Part shown: in pieces, positions 16,581 to 29,800 of the stretch
Position numbering within the stretch: the stretch's first letter is position 1
Layout of the letters: every line of letters begins with the position of its first letter
Source: a virus
Strand: one strand, 5' to 3'
DNA length: 59,970 bases
IMG/VR virus record: IMGVR_UViG_3300044953_000493
Span: 1 to 59,970 of that record
Program-made: the position numbers and the translations under genes
Notes under the pieces: model-generated
The model's database searches: none
What the model was told of the DNA's origin: nothing
Seen by the model: only the letters and a program-made list of their open reading frames with translations

Positions 16581-19263
16581 ATCGGTATTTAATTACAACT
16601 CCACTTATTTTTAATCCCCCAGAAATTATCATTATATTGTCAATATTGTCAAGAGGTTCATTTCCTGTTAAGGCATCCCATATGACTATTGGAGAGCCTC
16701 CCTCTAAACTATTCACATTAGCCCAATTGGCATCGTTTGCTGTAACAGATTCAGTACCAGTATAAAATTGATTTGTATTCGCAATTCCAACAGAATTTTT
16801 TAACCAATTTCGGACATCCAGCCAAGTCCAATTTCTATTATATTGCAATTTAGTCGCTATAAGTCCTGTAGCCACTGGACAAGCAGAACTTGTTCCAGAA
16901 AATTTTCTATCATAGGAAACTAGTGAAGATCCTGGGTAAGTATCTGCTCTTCTATATCCCGAGGCAATACCTCGTGCGCTTAGAGTTCCGTCTGCAGGTG
17001 CATAACAATCAATCTCATTACCCATATCACTGTAATCTACTTTTCTTTCTTTTCCACTAGAATCAAAAGCATCATCAAGAGCACCAATATTAATTACAGG
17101 ATAAACAATATTTCCATCTGTATTAATAAATTTACCAAGTTGTTGGGGGAATCCTCTACGATTTGTTGAATTATATGCTTCTAGTCCAAATTCAAAGTGT
17201 GTTGCTTGATCAAAACTTGATGTTGAACCAAAACCAATGATGGTGTATCTATTATTAATTCCAATATGAATATCAATTTGACTTGGAGCATTTTCATAAA
17301 AAACTGCTTCATATAATATACCAGGTGATCCTAGTGTACCTGTTGTACTATTGTTTCCCTCATACCTTATTCGATAAGTTCTATTTGGGGGAGATCCCTC
17401 AGTACCATAATACAATCTCTGACAAGAATTGTCAGCAGCAGAAATCATAATTTTACGAAATGGGGGGTTACTAAAAGATAAAAAAGAAAAATCAATTGAT
17501 CCCCCACCAAAAGTAATATAAGTATTGGTTCCTGGATAAACTGTATTTGTAGTGAGCCCAATAAATTCCACATTAAATGGTAAAGTTAATTCCCAATATC
17601 CATCATCATTGGTTCCAAAGGTAGGTGTTGTTGATGCTATTCCTGTGAATCCTCCTAAAAGACTGTTTGATATAGTCGTTACAGTTCCAATACCAGAACT
17701 GGTGGTGATTCTTTTTGAAGTATTATCAGCTGCAGAAAAAGAAGCTGTTCCAGAAAGTTGTGTGCTGGTTGATGATATTCCTGTGAATCCAGTGTCGATG
17801 GGTGAATAAGACCAAAAATTATTGAAATCTGGGTGCGTTGATGAAACTTGTTTTTGATTACCATTTCCTGCAGCAACGATGAAAATTACACCCGCATTTA
17901 TAAGTTCCTCACCTGCAGATAGATACGCATTAGGTAAAAGCTCACCTTTCATTCTATTACCATCACCATAATTTCCAACATATTTCATAAAACCAGGTAA
18001 CGTTGTTACATTGTATTCCGTCCCCACTGCTAGATTAGTTGCATTGAGTCCTACTCTATAAAAATAACATCCTGTTGTTCTATGGGAATTTGAACGATAT
18101 CCCCAACTATTACTACTTATTGTTGGATCTTTTGTTCCATAAATTGGATTTATTGGTTTATATAAATGAAACAGTTTCATTATATTAAAGTATTGTTCAA
18201 TATCGGATCCATTATTTCCGATAACATTGATAAACCACTTATTGCAATTAAATGCCCAGCCTTGGGTTCTTCCATAAGTATTCGCAGCACAATCAGTTCC
18301 ATGATCCGAGTTGTTAGTTGGTATAGCCGTATTACTACCAAGACAAGAATCTCGTGTATAATTTGTAGTTACTTGAACTGTTCCTATGGTAGAAAATTCA
18401 ACAGATCTCTGAGATGAATTTCCCCACCAAGATCTTGCAACATCCTCAACAGGAACTTTTGTTCCATCCCAACGAGTTGTTAATCTTGTACCAGGAGAAG
18501 CTTCAAACCATTGTGGATCTATGTAATAAGGGGCATCTAAAACTAAATCTAAAAGATCGCAAGTTCCACTTGTTGAAGAGGCTGAAAATCCCGACTTTAA
18601 TAAGTTTCCTCCAACATAATTTGTTGGGCCCTTTCCAGTTGCATTGCTTTGGAATTCCACATGACCAAACCAACAACCATTATCGCCAACAATAACATCC
18701 ACATTAGATCCATCACCATAGTACTGAATTTTATTGTTTATAATTTGATTTGATCCAGTTGATAGTCCAGTATACCAGGGATCTGCTTTATCTACGCATC
18801 TTAAGAGTTGATAACCACCTCTATTAAGATCCGAACTATTGGGTGATCCGGGTAGTTGATCATTATCTGACCAATTTCTATATTGTTTTGTTGCTGTATC
18901 ATAACGAAAATTTCTAATCGCACCGAACTCCAATTCCTCTGGTGGTGCTTTATATTTTTGTGGATAACTTTCAAAATTCTCATGAACATATAAAACTTTT
19001 GGATGATTGCGAAGTTCAGTCGCTTCCTCATCATTTAAAAGATAAACTGCTCTTGTTGAACTATGTTCTTTTAAATCAACACATTCAATAGAATTTTTAG
19101 GAATCTTATCTTCAAGAGTCCCATCTCTGAGTAATACTTCATGGATATATTCCCAGTCTTCTGGAGAATGACATCCAACCGCATACAATTTTTTTGCACC
19201 GGATTCTGTTGGATACTCTACGGCTTCTAATCCATATGTCTTAGGATTTGTAAATTTTTTCAT
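16576..19263 (-). CDS. Subtilisin-like serine protease (S8 family) in the tail operon
   Basis: 895 aa with the complete S8 triad. Asp194 is in NVDVIVGDNGCWFG, His321 in SDHGTDCAAN (the HGT motif), the oxyanion Asn is in FIVAAGNGN, and the nucleophile is in FSGTSSACPVATGL (GTSxxxP, Ser about 791). Residues about 60-100 (EEATELRNHPKVLYVHENFE) resemble the end of an I9 inhibitory propeptide. A large insertion with beta-sandwich character separates the AAGN and GTS motifs. No signal peptide is present. Its place between two fibre genes suggests a virion-borne enzyme acting on host surface or virion proteins, which is inference. All catalytic residues are intact. Confidence 0.85.
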   Translation of the reverse strand: MKKFTNPKTYGLEAVEYPTESGAKKLYAVGCHSPEDWEYIHEVLLRDGTLEDKIPKNSIECVDLKEHSSTRAVYLLNDEEATELRNHPKVLYVHENFESYPQKYKAPPEELEFGAIRNFRYDTATKQYRNWSDNDQLPGSPNSSDLNRGGYQLLRCVDKADPWYTGLSTGSNQIINNKIQYYGDGSNVDVIVGDNGCWFGHVEFQSNATGKGPTNYVGGNLLKSGFSASSTSGTCDLLDLVLDAPYYIDPQWFEASPGTRLTTRWDGTKVPVEDVARSWWGNSSQRSVEFSTIGTVQVTTNYTRDSCLGSNTAIPTNNSDHGTDCAANTYGRTQGWAFNCNKWFINVIGNNGSDIEQYFNIMKLFHLYKPINPIYGTKDPTISSNSWGYRSNSHRTTGCYFYRVGLNATNLAVGTEYNVTTLPGFMKYVGNYGDGNRMKGELLPNAYLSAGEELINAGVIFIVAAGNGNQKQVSSTHPDFNNFWSYSPIDTGFTGISSTSTQLSGTASFSAADNTSKRITTSSGIGTVTTISNSLLGGFTGIASTTPTFGTNDDGYWELTLPFNVEFIGLTTNTVYPGTNTYITFGGGSIDFSFLSFSNPPFRKIMISAADNSCQRLYYGTEGSPPNRTYRIRYEGNNSTTGTLGSPGILYEAVFYENAPSQIDIHIGINNRYTIIGFGSTSSFDQATHFEFGLEAYNSTNRRGFPQQLGKFINTDGNIVYPVINIGALDDAFDSSGKERKVDYSDMGNEIDCYAPADGTLSARGIASGYRRADTYPGSSLVSYDRKFSGTSSACPVATGLIATKLQYNRNWTWLDVRNWLKNSVGIANTNQFYTGTESVTANDANWANVNSLEGGSPIVIWDALTGNEPLDNIDNIMIISGGLKISGVVIKYRL

Positions 19264-19264
19264 T

Positions 19265-20824
19265 TTACAACATTGCCCCCCTTAAAAATCTACAAGTAAT
19301 TATACCACTAATTCCAGTCTCTGGAGTAAGTTGCAACTTACAAACTCCTGCAGAAATTGTTGCTCCAACAGAAACAATAATTGCAGGTTCATACATTACA
19401 CCATATTCTTGAGCAAAAGCAAAAGTTTGGTTCTGCATAATAAGAACTTTTTGTGCTTGAATATGAGTTCCATATTCAACATGCAAAGTATACTCTGCTA
19501 CTTTAAAATCAGTTTGTGATATTGTAAAAGCATCAATATCTGTAGTAATTCCAGCAGAAGCAATAAACGTACCAATGCCAGTTTTTAAACCATATCTCTC
19601 AACTTGAAGTGGAGATTGTGGATTTGTAGTTCCGATTCCAACATTAGAAAGTGTATGAATACCTGCTGCCGTAGTTACAAATTGAGAAGATCCAGCACCA
19701 CCAGTTGCAGTAATCGTTACATTACCTGTGGATGGATTAAGTGAAATACCAGATCCGGCAGTAAGAGAAGTTACAATACCCGTTAGTGAAGAACCAGAAC
19801 CACTAAAACTTGATGCAGTCACCACACCAGTAACTCTTGCATTACCAGAAACTGTTAATGCACTTGTTGGATTTGTAGTTCCGATTCCAACATTAGAAAG
19901 TGTATGAATACCTGCTGCCGTAGTTACAAATTGAGAAGATCCAGCACCACCAGTTGCAGTAATCGTTACATTACCTGTGGATGGATTAAGTGAAATACCA
20001 GATCCGGCAGTAAGAGAAGTTACAATACCCGTTAGTGAAGAACCAGAACCACTAAAACTTGATGCAGTCACCACACCAGTAACTCTTGCATTACCAGAAA
20101 CTGTTAATGCACTTGTTGGATTTGTAGTTCCGATTCCAACATTAGAAAGTGTATGAATACCTGCTGCAGTTGTAACCCACTGCGATAGTGCAGTGATAAT
20201 ACCAACATTAAATGGTGCAGCATCAACCCAATATGCATCTCCACCAATACCTAATGAAACCTCATCGTAATAGACAAAGATTTTTCCATAGTCAATATGA
20301 TAAAATAAATTGCCATTTCCAGTCAATGCTGGAAAAGTACTTCCAATTCCAATCGTTCCACTTCTACCTTCAAAGAAGATAGTCGCAATACCAGAAGCAA
20401 AAGAAACACTTAAGTTTGTTCCAAAATCTATAGTTCCTGCAGTTCCAACCGCAGAACCATCATCTTTAATTATAATTCCATTATTACTACTAACAACATT
20501 AATGAGAGCAGAACCATCAATTGCTGGAAGTGAACCAGTAAGCTGCCCCGCATTTAACGTTCCATAAAAACTCGTAGCAGATACGACACCAGAAACCGTT
20601 AATGCACTTGTTGGATTTGTGGTTCCGATTCCAACGTTTCTTAATATATTAATACCAGCATTTGTGGTATTCCAAACAGGTGCGGATAAAGTTGTTGTGC
20701 TTCCTGCCCCAAGATAAGTATATACTTCAAGAAAGTTGTCATTAATAATACCACCAGCGGCTCGAAGAGTATCACCTGTCCCATCATTAGCCTTTGCTCC
20801 TGTGTTTATTGCTACTCTTGCCAT
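19265..20824 (-). CDS. Tail-fibre-like modular protein with 83-aa repeats, 519 aa
   Basis: The N-terminus (ARVAINTGAKANDGTGDTLR, then AAGGIINDNFLEVYTYLG) is a familiar opening of cyanophage structural and fibre proteins. Residues about 220-405 consist of 83-aa repeats (AGIHTLSNVGIGTTNPTSAL, then a VTGVVTASSFSGSGSSLTGI element and SAGSGISLNPSTGNVTITATG-type element). The C-terminal about 100 residues are non-repetitive and may form the tip. Only two bases separate it from the protease gene. It shares modules with the fibre at 15393-16553, so the two are partly paralogous. Confidence 0.78.
   Translation of the reverse strand: MARVAINTGAKANDGTGDTLRAAGGIINDNFLEVYTYLGAGSTTTLSAPVWNTTNAGINILRNVGIGTTNPTSALTVSGVVSATSFYGTLNAGQLTGSLPAIDGSALINVVSSNNGIIIKDDGSAVGTAGTIDFGTNLSVSFASGIATIFFEGRSGTIGIGSTFPALTGNGNLFYHIDYGKIFVYYDEVSLGIGGDAYWVDAAPFNVGIITALSQWVTTAAGIHTLSNVGIGTTNPTSALTVSGNARVTGVVTASSFSGSGSSLTGIVTSLTAGSGISLNPSTGNVTITATGGAGSSQFVTTAAGIHTLSNVGIGTTNPTSALTVSGNARVTGVVTASSFSGSGSSLTGIVTSLTAGSGISLNPSTGNVTITATGGAGSSQFVTTAAGIHTLSNVGIGTTNPQSPLQVERYGLKTGIGTFIASAGITTDIDAFTISQTDFKVAEYTLHVEYGTHIQAQKVLIMQNQTFAFAQEYGVMYEPAIIVSVGATISAGVCKLQLTPETGISGIITCRFLRGAML
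19621..20170 (-). repeat. 249-bp tandem repeat, two full units plus a partial third
   Basis: Units start at 19621, 19870 and 20119 with an exact 249-bp period (83 codons). The first two are nearly identical at the DNA level, and the third diverges after about 50 bp. Near-identity implies recent duplication or ongoing homogenisation. Confidence 0.9.
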
Positions 20825-20846
20825 TATGGGTGTTTTAGTTTAGAAG

Positions 20847-20854
20847 TATTTAGA
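20847..20854 (-). promoter_or_regulatory. Possible late promoter, TCTAAATA
   Basis: TCTAAATA on the minus strand (7 of 8 to TATAAATA), 23 bases upstream of the 519-aa fibre gene and overlapping the end of the 4045-aa gene. Confidence 0.35.
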
Positions 20855-23800
20855 TTACATAATTTTTAAATTTAAAAGGATTTGTTCTTTGAACAATTGC
20901 TGAAGTTGTAATTCCTCCAACTCCTCTATCACCATAAAAATTAAATTCATTCTCTTCATTTCTTGCGGTTAATTCAATTTTACCCCAACTAAAGTTTCCA
21001 AAGTAATTTGATGCTATGATGTCTCCAGAATAACCACCGCCAGAATCAGTTCTAAGAGAGTCGAAAGTAAAAATAGTTGAATCAAATCGAATATTTGTAT
21101 TGTCAAATGTAAAAGTAGAAATTCCACTAATTCTTGCAAAAACTCTTCTTATTGTAGTGGTTGCAGAACCAACTGTTGCGATTCCAATCATAGTATTTGC
21201 AACACTTACATTACTTACACTTTCTACTTGATAAACATTATCTACAAAATTAGTTCCAATTCCTATAATATTATTACTATTGTCTCTTGATTTTATTGAT
21301 GTCTTTGCAAAACCAACATTTGAACTGTGAATTAAGAAGTAATCACCAGTTCCAATTCCACTAACTGTAATTGCAGTTCCAACTACAGAAGTATCTCTTA
21401 AGTATGAAGCAGTTGGAATAAAAAAATCAAATATCACTTGATCAATTGAAGAAACTGTAGTGGTTCCAAATCCAACAATTACACCAGAATCACCACTATA
21501 AGTATTAACAGAGTCTGATTCTAAAATTAAAGTTGGAGATTCAATTAATACCTGTGGAACAGAAGTAGATATATATCCACTTCCTTCAAATGTAACTGCA
21601 ATATCTGTTATTGTTCCATTAGTCATAGTTGCGGATGCAAGAGCAGTATTTTGTGCTGCTGTCGTTCCGAATCCAATTGGTTGAGAAATTGATACTGTTG
21701 GTGTAATTGTATATCCAACTCCACCATCACTAATTACAATAGAAGTAACAGTTCCTCCAGAAGAAACTATAGAAGTTGCAGTTGCTCCTACTCTATTGTC
21801 TTGAGAAATTAATGTAATATTTTTTTGGAAAGTTAAAGATGCATCATTTTCATTAATCGGATTGAAAAATGGACGAATATTATCCACATAAATGATTGTA
21901 GATCCAATACCAACCGATTTGATTAGATATGCTGTTGGATATATTAACGGTTCATATAAAATTCTATTTTTTCCAATTATTTGTGCATTAATAATTTTGT
22001 CTTCAGTTTGTCTACACCAGACAACAGGCCTTAATAAATTAGAATTACTAGTATTCCCTGGTCCAAAATATGGTAAAGTATCAACTGTGTCTGTGGATGT
22101 AATTCTAGTAACAGTTCTTTCATCTTCTTGAAAAAATGCAGATTGTTTGAGATAGGCATCATATCCAATAGTTAATTCATCTCCTTCTTTCACTGTTTCT
22201 AAAATGTTTCTGCTAATAACATCAATAGAACCACTTCCTTTATAAAAAAGTATTTTTGATGTATCTCCAGATTTTGGTGCTTCTGTAAATGTGATAACAC
22301 TTCCACCATTAAAAATATATCCATCTCCAGGAATTTGTAAAATGTCATTAATAAAGATTAATAAAACATCTTGAACGTTTATTGGTGAACCTAATGAAGG
22401 ACGAATTGAAATAAGACTTCCAGAGTCCAAAATCGGAAATTGTGTTCGTGAACCATCAAATAATGCATCATAATTATCAAGAACTTTTAATTCTCCAATT
22501 GACCATCCAGAAAACTTATCGCTGTTTGTTTTTTCTATTGAAAGTTGAAATTCTCTAAAAGAAGCAGATCCTGTAGTAGGAATTCCTGCTGTTCCACCAA
22601 TTGCAACAGTTAAAATTTGCTCCTGCTCATAACCATAACCAAGATTTACAAGTTCAAAATCAATTACACTTGATCCTTGTCCTACTATAATATTTGCAAC
22701 AGCATTAACACCACTTCCAGAGACTGAAGAATTGCTATAAATTAATGGTATTTCTGAATATGAAAGTGGTGGATCGATAATTACCTCTGGTGGATTAGTA
22801 GAAGTATAACCTGTTCCCGGATTTGTAATTGCAATACTTACAATATTTCCAGTATTTACTGAAGCTATGCCAATATATTGTATGCTTGGAGTTCCTGTTG
22901 ATGAAGTTGTGACACCTACTCGAACATTTGTTTGTATTCCAGATCTATATCCAGAACCACTATTTCCGATACTGATTGCAGAAATAGTTCCAGCAATAGA
23001 AATAGTAACAGTTGCCCCAGCAGAAACAAGTGGTTGATATCCAAAACCTCCTGTGGATCCAACAGATACGATAATTCCACCTCTGGGTAATTTTGAAGTG
23101 TTTACATCATAAATTGCTGATACACCAGTTCCTGTAAAACTAATACTTGTGATTCCTGAATTTTCTAATAATGTATAATTTGAATTTGATCCAGGGCCTT
23201 GAAAAATATCATTAATTAGAATGACTGAATTTTCATTACCAATTCCTGTAACATTAGATTTATTGGAAGTAAGAGTAAAAGATTTTTTATCACCATTAAA
23301 GTTTTGAGAGATGTCATCAAAAATATAATTTTTAGAATATGCCTCATCACTCGAATTTGGAGTTCCAGATCTTAAGAACACTCTTCCTTGAAAAGATGAA
23401 GATACTGATATTTCAGTCCAATCTCTTTCATCTGAATCATTTGTAGGTAAACTTACTGGAATATTTCCATATGGAGCTTCAGAGAAATTAAGAGTGTTAT
23501 TTACAATATTATAATTTCCAATCACTTTAGTAACCAAAGATCCTGCTAAATGTCCAACAACTGTTGTTCCTAAACGTGGTCTTTTTAGAAGAAATGCATT
23601 TGTAGATCCAATTCCTACACGATCAATTCTCATAATTTCATCATTAATTTTGATTAAATCTCCACCAAAAAAGGAGGTGATTCCGGTAAAATATGCAATG
23701 TCTTCTGATATTAATAAATGTTTAGACAATAAGGAAGTGACTGATGTTGATACGATAGGAGATTGAATTAAATTATCAAGAGCAATAATAACTTTTTCAT

Positions 23801-26800
23801 TTTGATTGATCGCATTAAATGTGTGAAAAGAACCAATACCAACAGAAGTAAAATTTAAAACTTCCGGAGTTGATTTTAATGCATTTTTAGCACTAGATGC
23901 TAATTTAATTAAATTATTACTTACCTTTACAGCGTAAACTGTTGCTGGTAATTTATCAGTAATTCCAATTCCAACAAAACTAGTCGATGCAATTCCAATT
24001 GCTTGAGTTGATCCCGCACCAGTATTTGAATAAATAAATTCTTCTCCGGTTACCATAAAGTGATTTGGTATCTTTATCGTATTGTTTAATATGTCAACGA
24101 TTAAAGGATCACTTCCATTAAAATTTCTTCTAAATATATCATCAGTTTTGTGCTGTAAGTTAAAGTCTCTTTTTATAAGAGTTTCCGTTCCCTCATATAT
24201 ATTGCTATTGGTGACTATTGAAGAGTTTGTTAGATCAATTTTCGTAATATCACTCGCTTCATCTGCAATTTGTAATGCATTCATAAAAGATTTGACTTGA
24301 ACTTCAATATTTGGATTTGGAGTAAAAGTAATTTTTGTATGTGTGTCTGTTCTAGATACACCAACTGTTCCAAGTCCAGATGCAGTTTCTATGTTTGCAA
24401 ATTCAGTAATAAAGGTGTCCGTAGAATTATGAAAAACCAAAACTTCAGATAATTGATGATGGTTATTAACTGAATCTGATACTTGAACTAAAAAATGAGC
24501 ACAATCATAGTCAAAATTGTCACTATTAATATTAGTATAATGGCCGATTGGAGTTGCAATTGGTGATGTAGATGATGCAATTGATGTTGTTCTTGCCTCC
24601 AATAAAGAGTATTTCATATCGAAAGTTCCTACACCAGTATATGATGTGTTCGCAATAGATATTTTTAATGTATTGCAAGTAACTGCTAATCCAGTATTTG
24701 GAATAAAATCTACAATTAAATTTGAACCTGAAAAATATGAATGATATGTTCCTAAACCAGAACTTGAATATGGAGACATAGAATTACTTGTCAATTGTCC
24801 ATATTCTAAAAATTGAATATTTGATCCATCATGAATAATATTTAACTCATCAAATTCATATTGTCCATTACTTCCAGTAACTTCGACTAAAACTTTTGAT
24901 GAGGTGTATGTATTAGCAACGCTTACAATAGTGCAAGTAGATCCGAGAGAAGCTGAAGAAACGCTTGTTCCTACAACATCTACAATTCCACCATAATTAG
25001 CACTACTGATACCAGATAAAATACCTTTTACATTATATGAAATAATAGAAATGTTATAGTTGTTAACAATATATTTTATTGGATAAAATTGTAATATTCC
25101 ATCTTTTCCCTGAATGGTAAAATCGAAAGAACCCAAATCATTAACACTATAAACTTTTGCATATTGGTTTAAAAATCCTGTTGTGTCGTCATGTAAAAGT
25201 GTAACAAATTCACATTGTCTTTCATCAGTATATCTTCGATCTTTTACATAAATTAAATATTTTTGAACTCTTGCATCTGATAATTTAAATGTATGAATGT
25301 CTCCATAACGAGTTGCTCTTGGATTACTGTTAAATTGTGAACTTATGTCATCAATAGAAAGAACTCTATTTCCTACAGATTCTTCGTAGTCTGTGAGAAT
25401 TCGACTTGAAAATATAATTTCATCAGAAAATGATGAATTTCCAATCTGTAAATAATTTTCTTTTACTAAATCAAAATCATGAACGCAATTTAAATTTACT
25501 TCACTAACAATAATATTTGTAACTTCAACAGATGTTAAATTTGTAGGAATTCTTACCACTAGTGAATTTTTATTTGTCTCTGAAAGAGATGATTCTAATT
25601 GATAATCAGCAAATTTCCTAAATCCTGAAGTATGATTTAAAGTACTTACAACATCATTCCAAGTATCATAGTCGATTTTTGATTTTATTGAATAAGAAAA
25701 ATTTTGATAGTAAAAACTATCTTGTATTTTTTGTAAATTGTCATTTAAGAATCCTGAATTAAATTTCCACCCGCGTTTAACTTTAGATGTTGATCCAGTT
25801 TTAAAAAAAGAATCTCTTCTTTCGACAGAAGTTATATTTCCTTGAGTTTTTGAAGTAAAACCTTCTATACTAAAATTAGTATAAAAATTATCCTTTGAAC
25901 TTACTATAAGTAAATTATTTTTTTGATCCCAATTTTCAACCGTTCCTGTGGAAGAATTTGAATTTATTGTTTCACCAGTTAAAAAATTGTTTTTAGATAA
26001 AATCGGATTGAATATTGGAAAATGTTTCTGAGGAATAATTCTTCCTGATGAATTAGTTGAGTCATAGTCTCCAGGAATTTCAGATGAACCGAGAAATTCA
26101 GAAAGACTATAACTTACTGATCCAATTCCACCTAAGTTTGGAGTCACAGAAGTGAGTGTGAATAAATTATAATTATAATCTTTAGAATTATATCCTCTTC
26201 CGATCGATCCGATTCCAATACTTATGTTTTCAATTAAAACTTTATCATTAACCTGAAATGGAAATGAGTTTGCCGTGCTGAATCCAACTGATAAAGTTAC
26301 AGTTACAATCTTAGTAAAATTGTTAAATGTAATAGAACTAATACCAACACCATTTGTATTTTCTGTTGGAAGAATGATTGGTAGAGAATTATTAATTCCA
26401 AATGTATTTTTTAAAATCGTAACTTGAGTATCTCCTAAAGAATATCTTAAATCAACTTCTGGAATAACATTTTTTGTTTTATTGTCAATGACAATTAATT
26501 TTGGTGCGGATCTATATCCCTTTCCTGCCGAAGAAATTCCAATTGATAAAAATGATGATAAAGGATCTACTTTTATAATTTGTGGAAAATACACAGTAGG
26601 CCTAACTGTATTGTCTGAAGAAAAATCAAACCCAATATCAGATATTTTTGTTTTTTTAATTTTTCCAATGCTAGAGCTAAAAACTTCTACAATCGCATTT
26701 GTTCCAAATGCACTGGTAATTGTTGCAACTCCCGGTAATGAATAATAATTTTTTCCTTTATTTCGTATTTTAAATTCTGCAATCGGTCCAAATGCTGAAG

Positions 26801-29800
26801 ATGATGATGTTTCATATGTTATAGATGAAGTTAAGGATGTATATGAAACAGATTCTGGAGATTGTATTAAATTATAAGTAAAAGAACTTGGTGTTGTAAC
26901 AGAAATATTGTATTCTCCATTATATTCACTATTTTCAATTTGAAGTTCATTATAGTCTTTGACTAAAGTATCAATGACAACTTCTCTTTTTATTTGCGGA
27001 GTATTATTATCATATATTGGAATAAGATTGTAATATAATTTTTCTGGAGTATTTTCATTTACATTCAATACTATTTTTGCAGTTGTAGTTACACCAATTA
27101 TTCCTGTTTTTTGAACTTCAAAAATATTAGAAGTTTTTGAAGTATTAAATTCTTCAATAAAATTGCAATCTTTATAGAATTTAAATTGAAATGCTGGATA
27201 TAACGTAGATTGATTTACATATGATAATGAAGAATCTGAGAGATTAAATGTTATACTAGAATTTTTATATAACTTAATTGCCGGATTAACTGGAGATAAA
27301 GTGCCATTTGACGCACTAGTGATTTCAACAATTTCTGGAATCAAACTTGTTGCACTGTAGTAAGTGTTTGAAAGTTTAAAAGTATCACTATCTACAATCA
27401 CTACATAATAAATTTGATTATTTTGAAGTCCTCCAGATGGAGAACTTGAAATGTGAATAATTTTTTGTCCGTTAAGAAATCCGTGATTAACGATACTAAT
27501 AGTGTTTGTAGATGTATTTACTCCTGCAGAGATAAAATCTTTAGAATTAATAACCACTCTTCTATTATGATCATTATATTTCACAGAAAATGTTGTACTA
27601 ATAGACGGATTTATTGAAATAAAAACAGAATCTTCTGTTGTTAAACCGTGAGTTTGTGAGGTAGAAACTGTGACTAAATTTCTAGAAATTTTTCCAGTAA
27701 TTGAATCATAATTTGTTTTAAAACTATGATGTGTTCCCGTTCCAATTCCTGTAAAAAAAAGAGTGCTTAATCCATTTGTTGTAGAAGCAATTCCAACAAA
27801 AACTCCTGTAGATCCTAATCCAACCTTTACTGTCGAAATACCGATTAAGTCTTGCGATATTTTTGCAACAAAAACTTGAGATTGATTTGTAAGAGTAACA
27901 GACGTAGAAATACCATTTGTAGAAACGCCGATTGGAGATCCGATATTTGGAGAGTATGTCAGTATGTCTCCAGTTTCTAATTTATGATTCGGAAGATAAA
28001 TTGTCTTTGTTGGAATGAAAATCTGAGTTATTCCTGCTCCAGGATTTGATAATGTAAGAGTAGTTCCAATTCCAACTCCGGCAGTGGTTCCAAGCCCAAC
28101 AGAATCTAAAGGATTAAAGTATATTTGACGATTTAATTTATAATCATATGAAGTGGTGATTCCAGTAATAATTTTTAATTTTTTTGGGTTTTCATATAAA
28201 ATTTCCGTTGCAGTATGTGAAACACCAACTGTATTGTCAATTTGTCTTAAAACTCTAATTCTTGAATTGAAAGAATCGATATTTAATATTTTTATTCTTT
28301 CTGTTGATATTGTAAAAATATCGTTTTCACGGATATTTGTTGGACTTAAATTTCCTGTAACATAAAAATAAGTAACGATTCCAGTTGCACCAACAGTACC
28401 AACTCCCATGTTAAGTGAAAGAGTAGATGTTGTAACATTGATATTATATGAACTTAATTGTAAAGATGTTGATGTTGTGTTTAATCCAGAAATACTAATT
28501 ACATCATTATTATTTAAATTATGAGGATTTTCTGTATATATTGTAAAAGAATTTTTTTCTTCACCAGATAAAAACTCTGCATTACTAATTGTACTCGTTG
28601 CAGTGCTAACTAGAGTTACAGATTTTCCTTTTATTCTAGAAACTTTTGCATCAGCACCACTCCCATTTGTATCACTATTATCGAATACGATAGAATCATT
28701 TATTTTATAACCATCTCCACCACTATCAATTCCAACACTTTCAATTGATCCTGGCATTGCAAATTCAACATCAACCGTTTGATTTAAGTTATTTGGAGTT
28801 GATAAGTATGGATATGATGCAGTTTTATTAATAATGTTGTAAGGAGTTGTAAACCTCAACCAAGATGTTTCGTTTATATTAAAATCATCTTGATTTGATG
28901 CAACCTTGAAATTAAATTCATTTGGAATTGATTTAAAGTTATTTCCAATTAGATATGGAAATACTGGTCTTCTATAATTTTTAAAAGGACCTGAATTATC
29001 AACAGAAATATTATTAATAGTTGCAAAATATGCATACGTTCCATTAGGATATTCTGGAGTAACGCAGAATCTTCCATTATTTTCATCAAGAACTGTTTCA
29101 TCACTTTTTTTAGAGCATACATAATCTTCTACAAAAAAACCAAGTGGGAAATTTGGTCTTTGTTGTGAGGAATTTAATTCGTATCCAGATTTCATAGGAG
29201 AAACTATTCCTCCTTGTCTGGTTATGTACCCATAAGGACCATAAATTGGGTTTCCATCATAAGCCCAACCAATAATAGGAGAATGTTTTGAGTTTAATTG
29301 TTCTTCATTATTAACCTTTATGAGATCTGGACTCCCATATAAAATTTCTCCGTTTTGGTTTACAGAATAAATTATTTCTCTTAGTTTTCTTGGGGCATAT
29401 AAATGAGAATATTCTAATTGATAATTTTTGTTTATTCCATTAGATAAAATTCCATCATCATTAGAGATATTATTAAAATATTTTTCAAATAAGTTTACTC
29501 TCCAGGTTTGTATTTTGGAATCAAATTTACAGGAGGATCCTGGAGATGTAATAGAGATAAAGGTTGATTTTTGAGAATATCCAATTCCACTATTAATAAT
29601 TTTAACTGAAGTTATAGATCCATTTTGAACTATTGGAGTTATGGATGCACCAGATCCACTTCCAGTAATAAAAATATTTGGAGTAGAATAGTTTATACCA
29701 GATTTATTAATAATTACATCAACAATTTTTCCATTTTGAATAATTGGAGTTAATTGTGCATTTGATCCACTATCTAATATTATATTTGGTTGACGATTAT

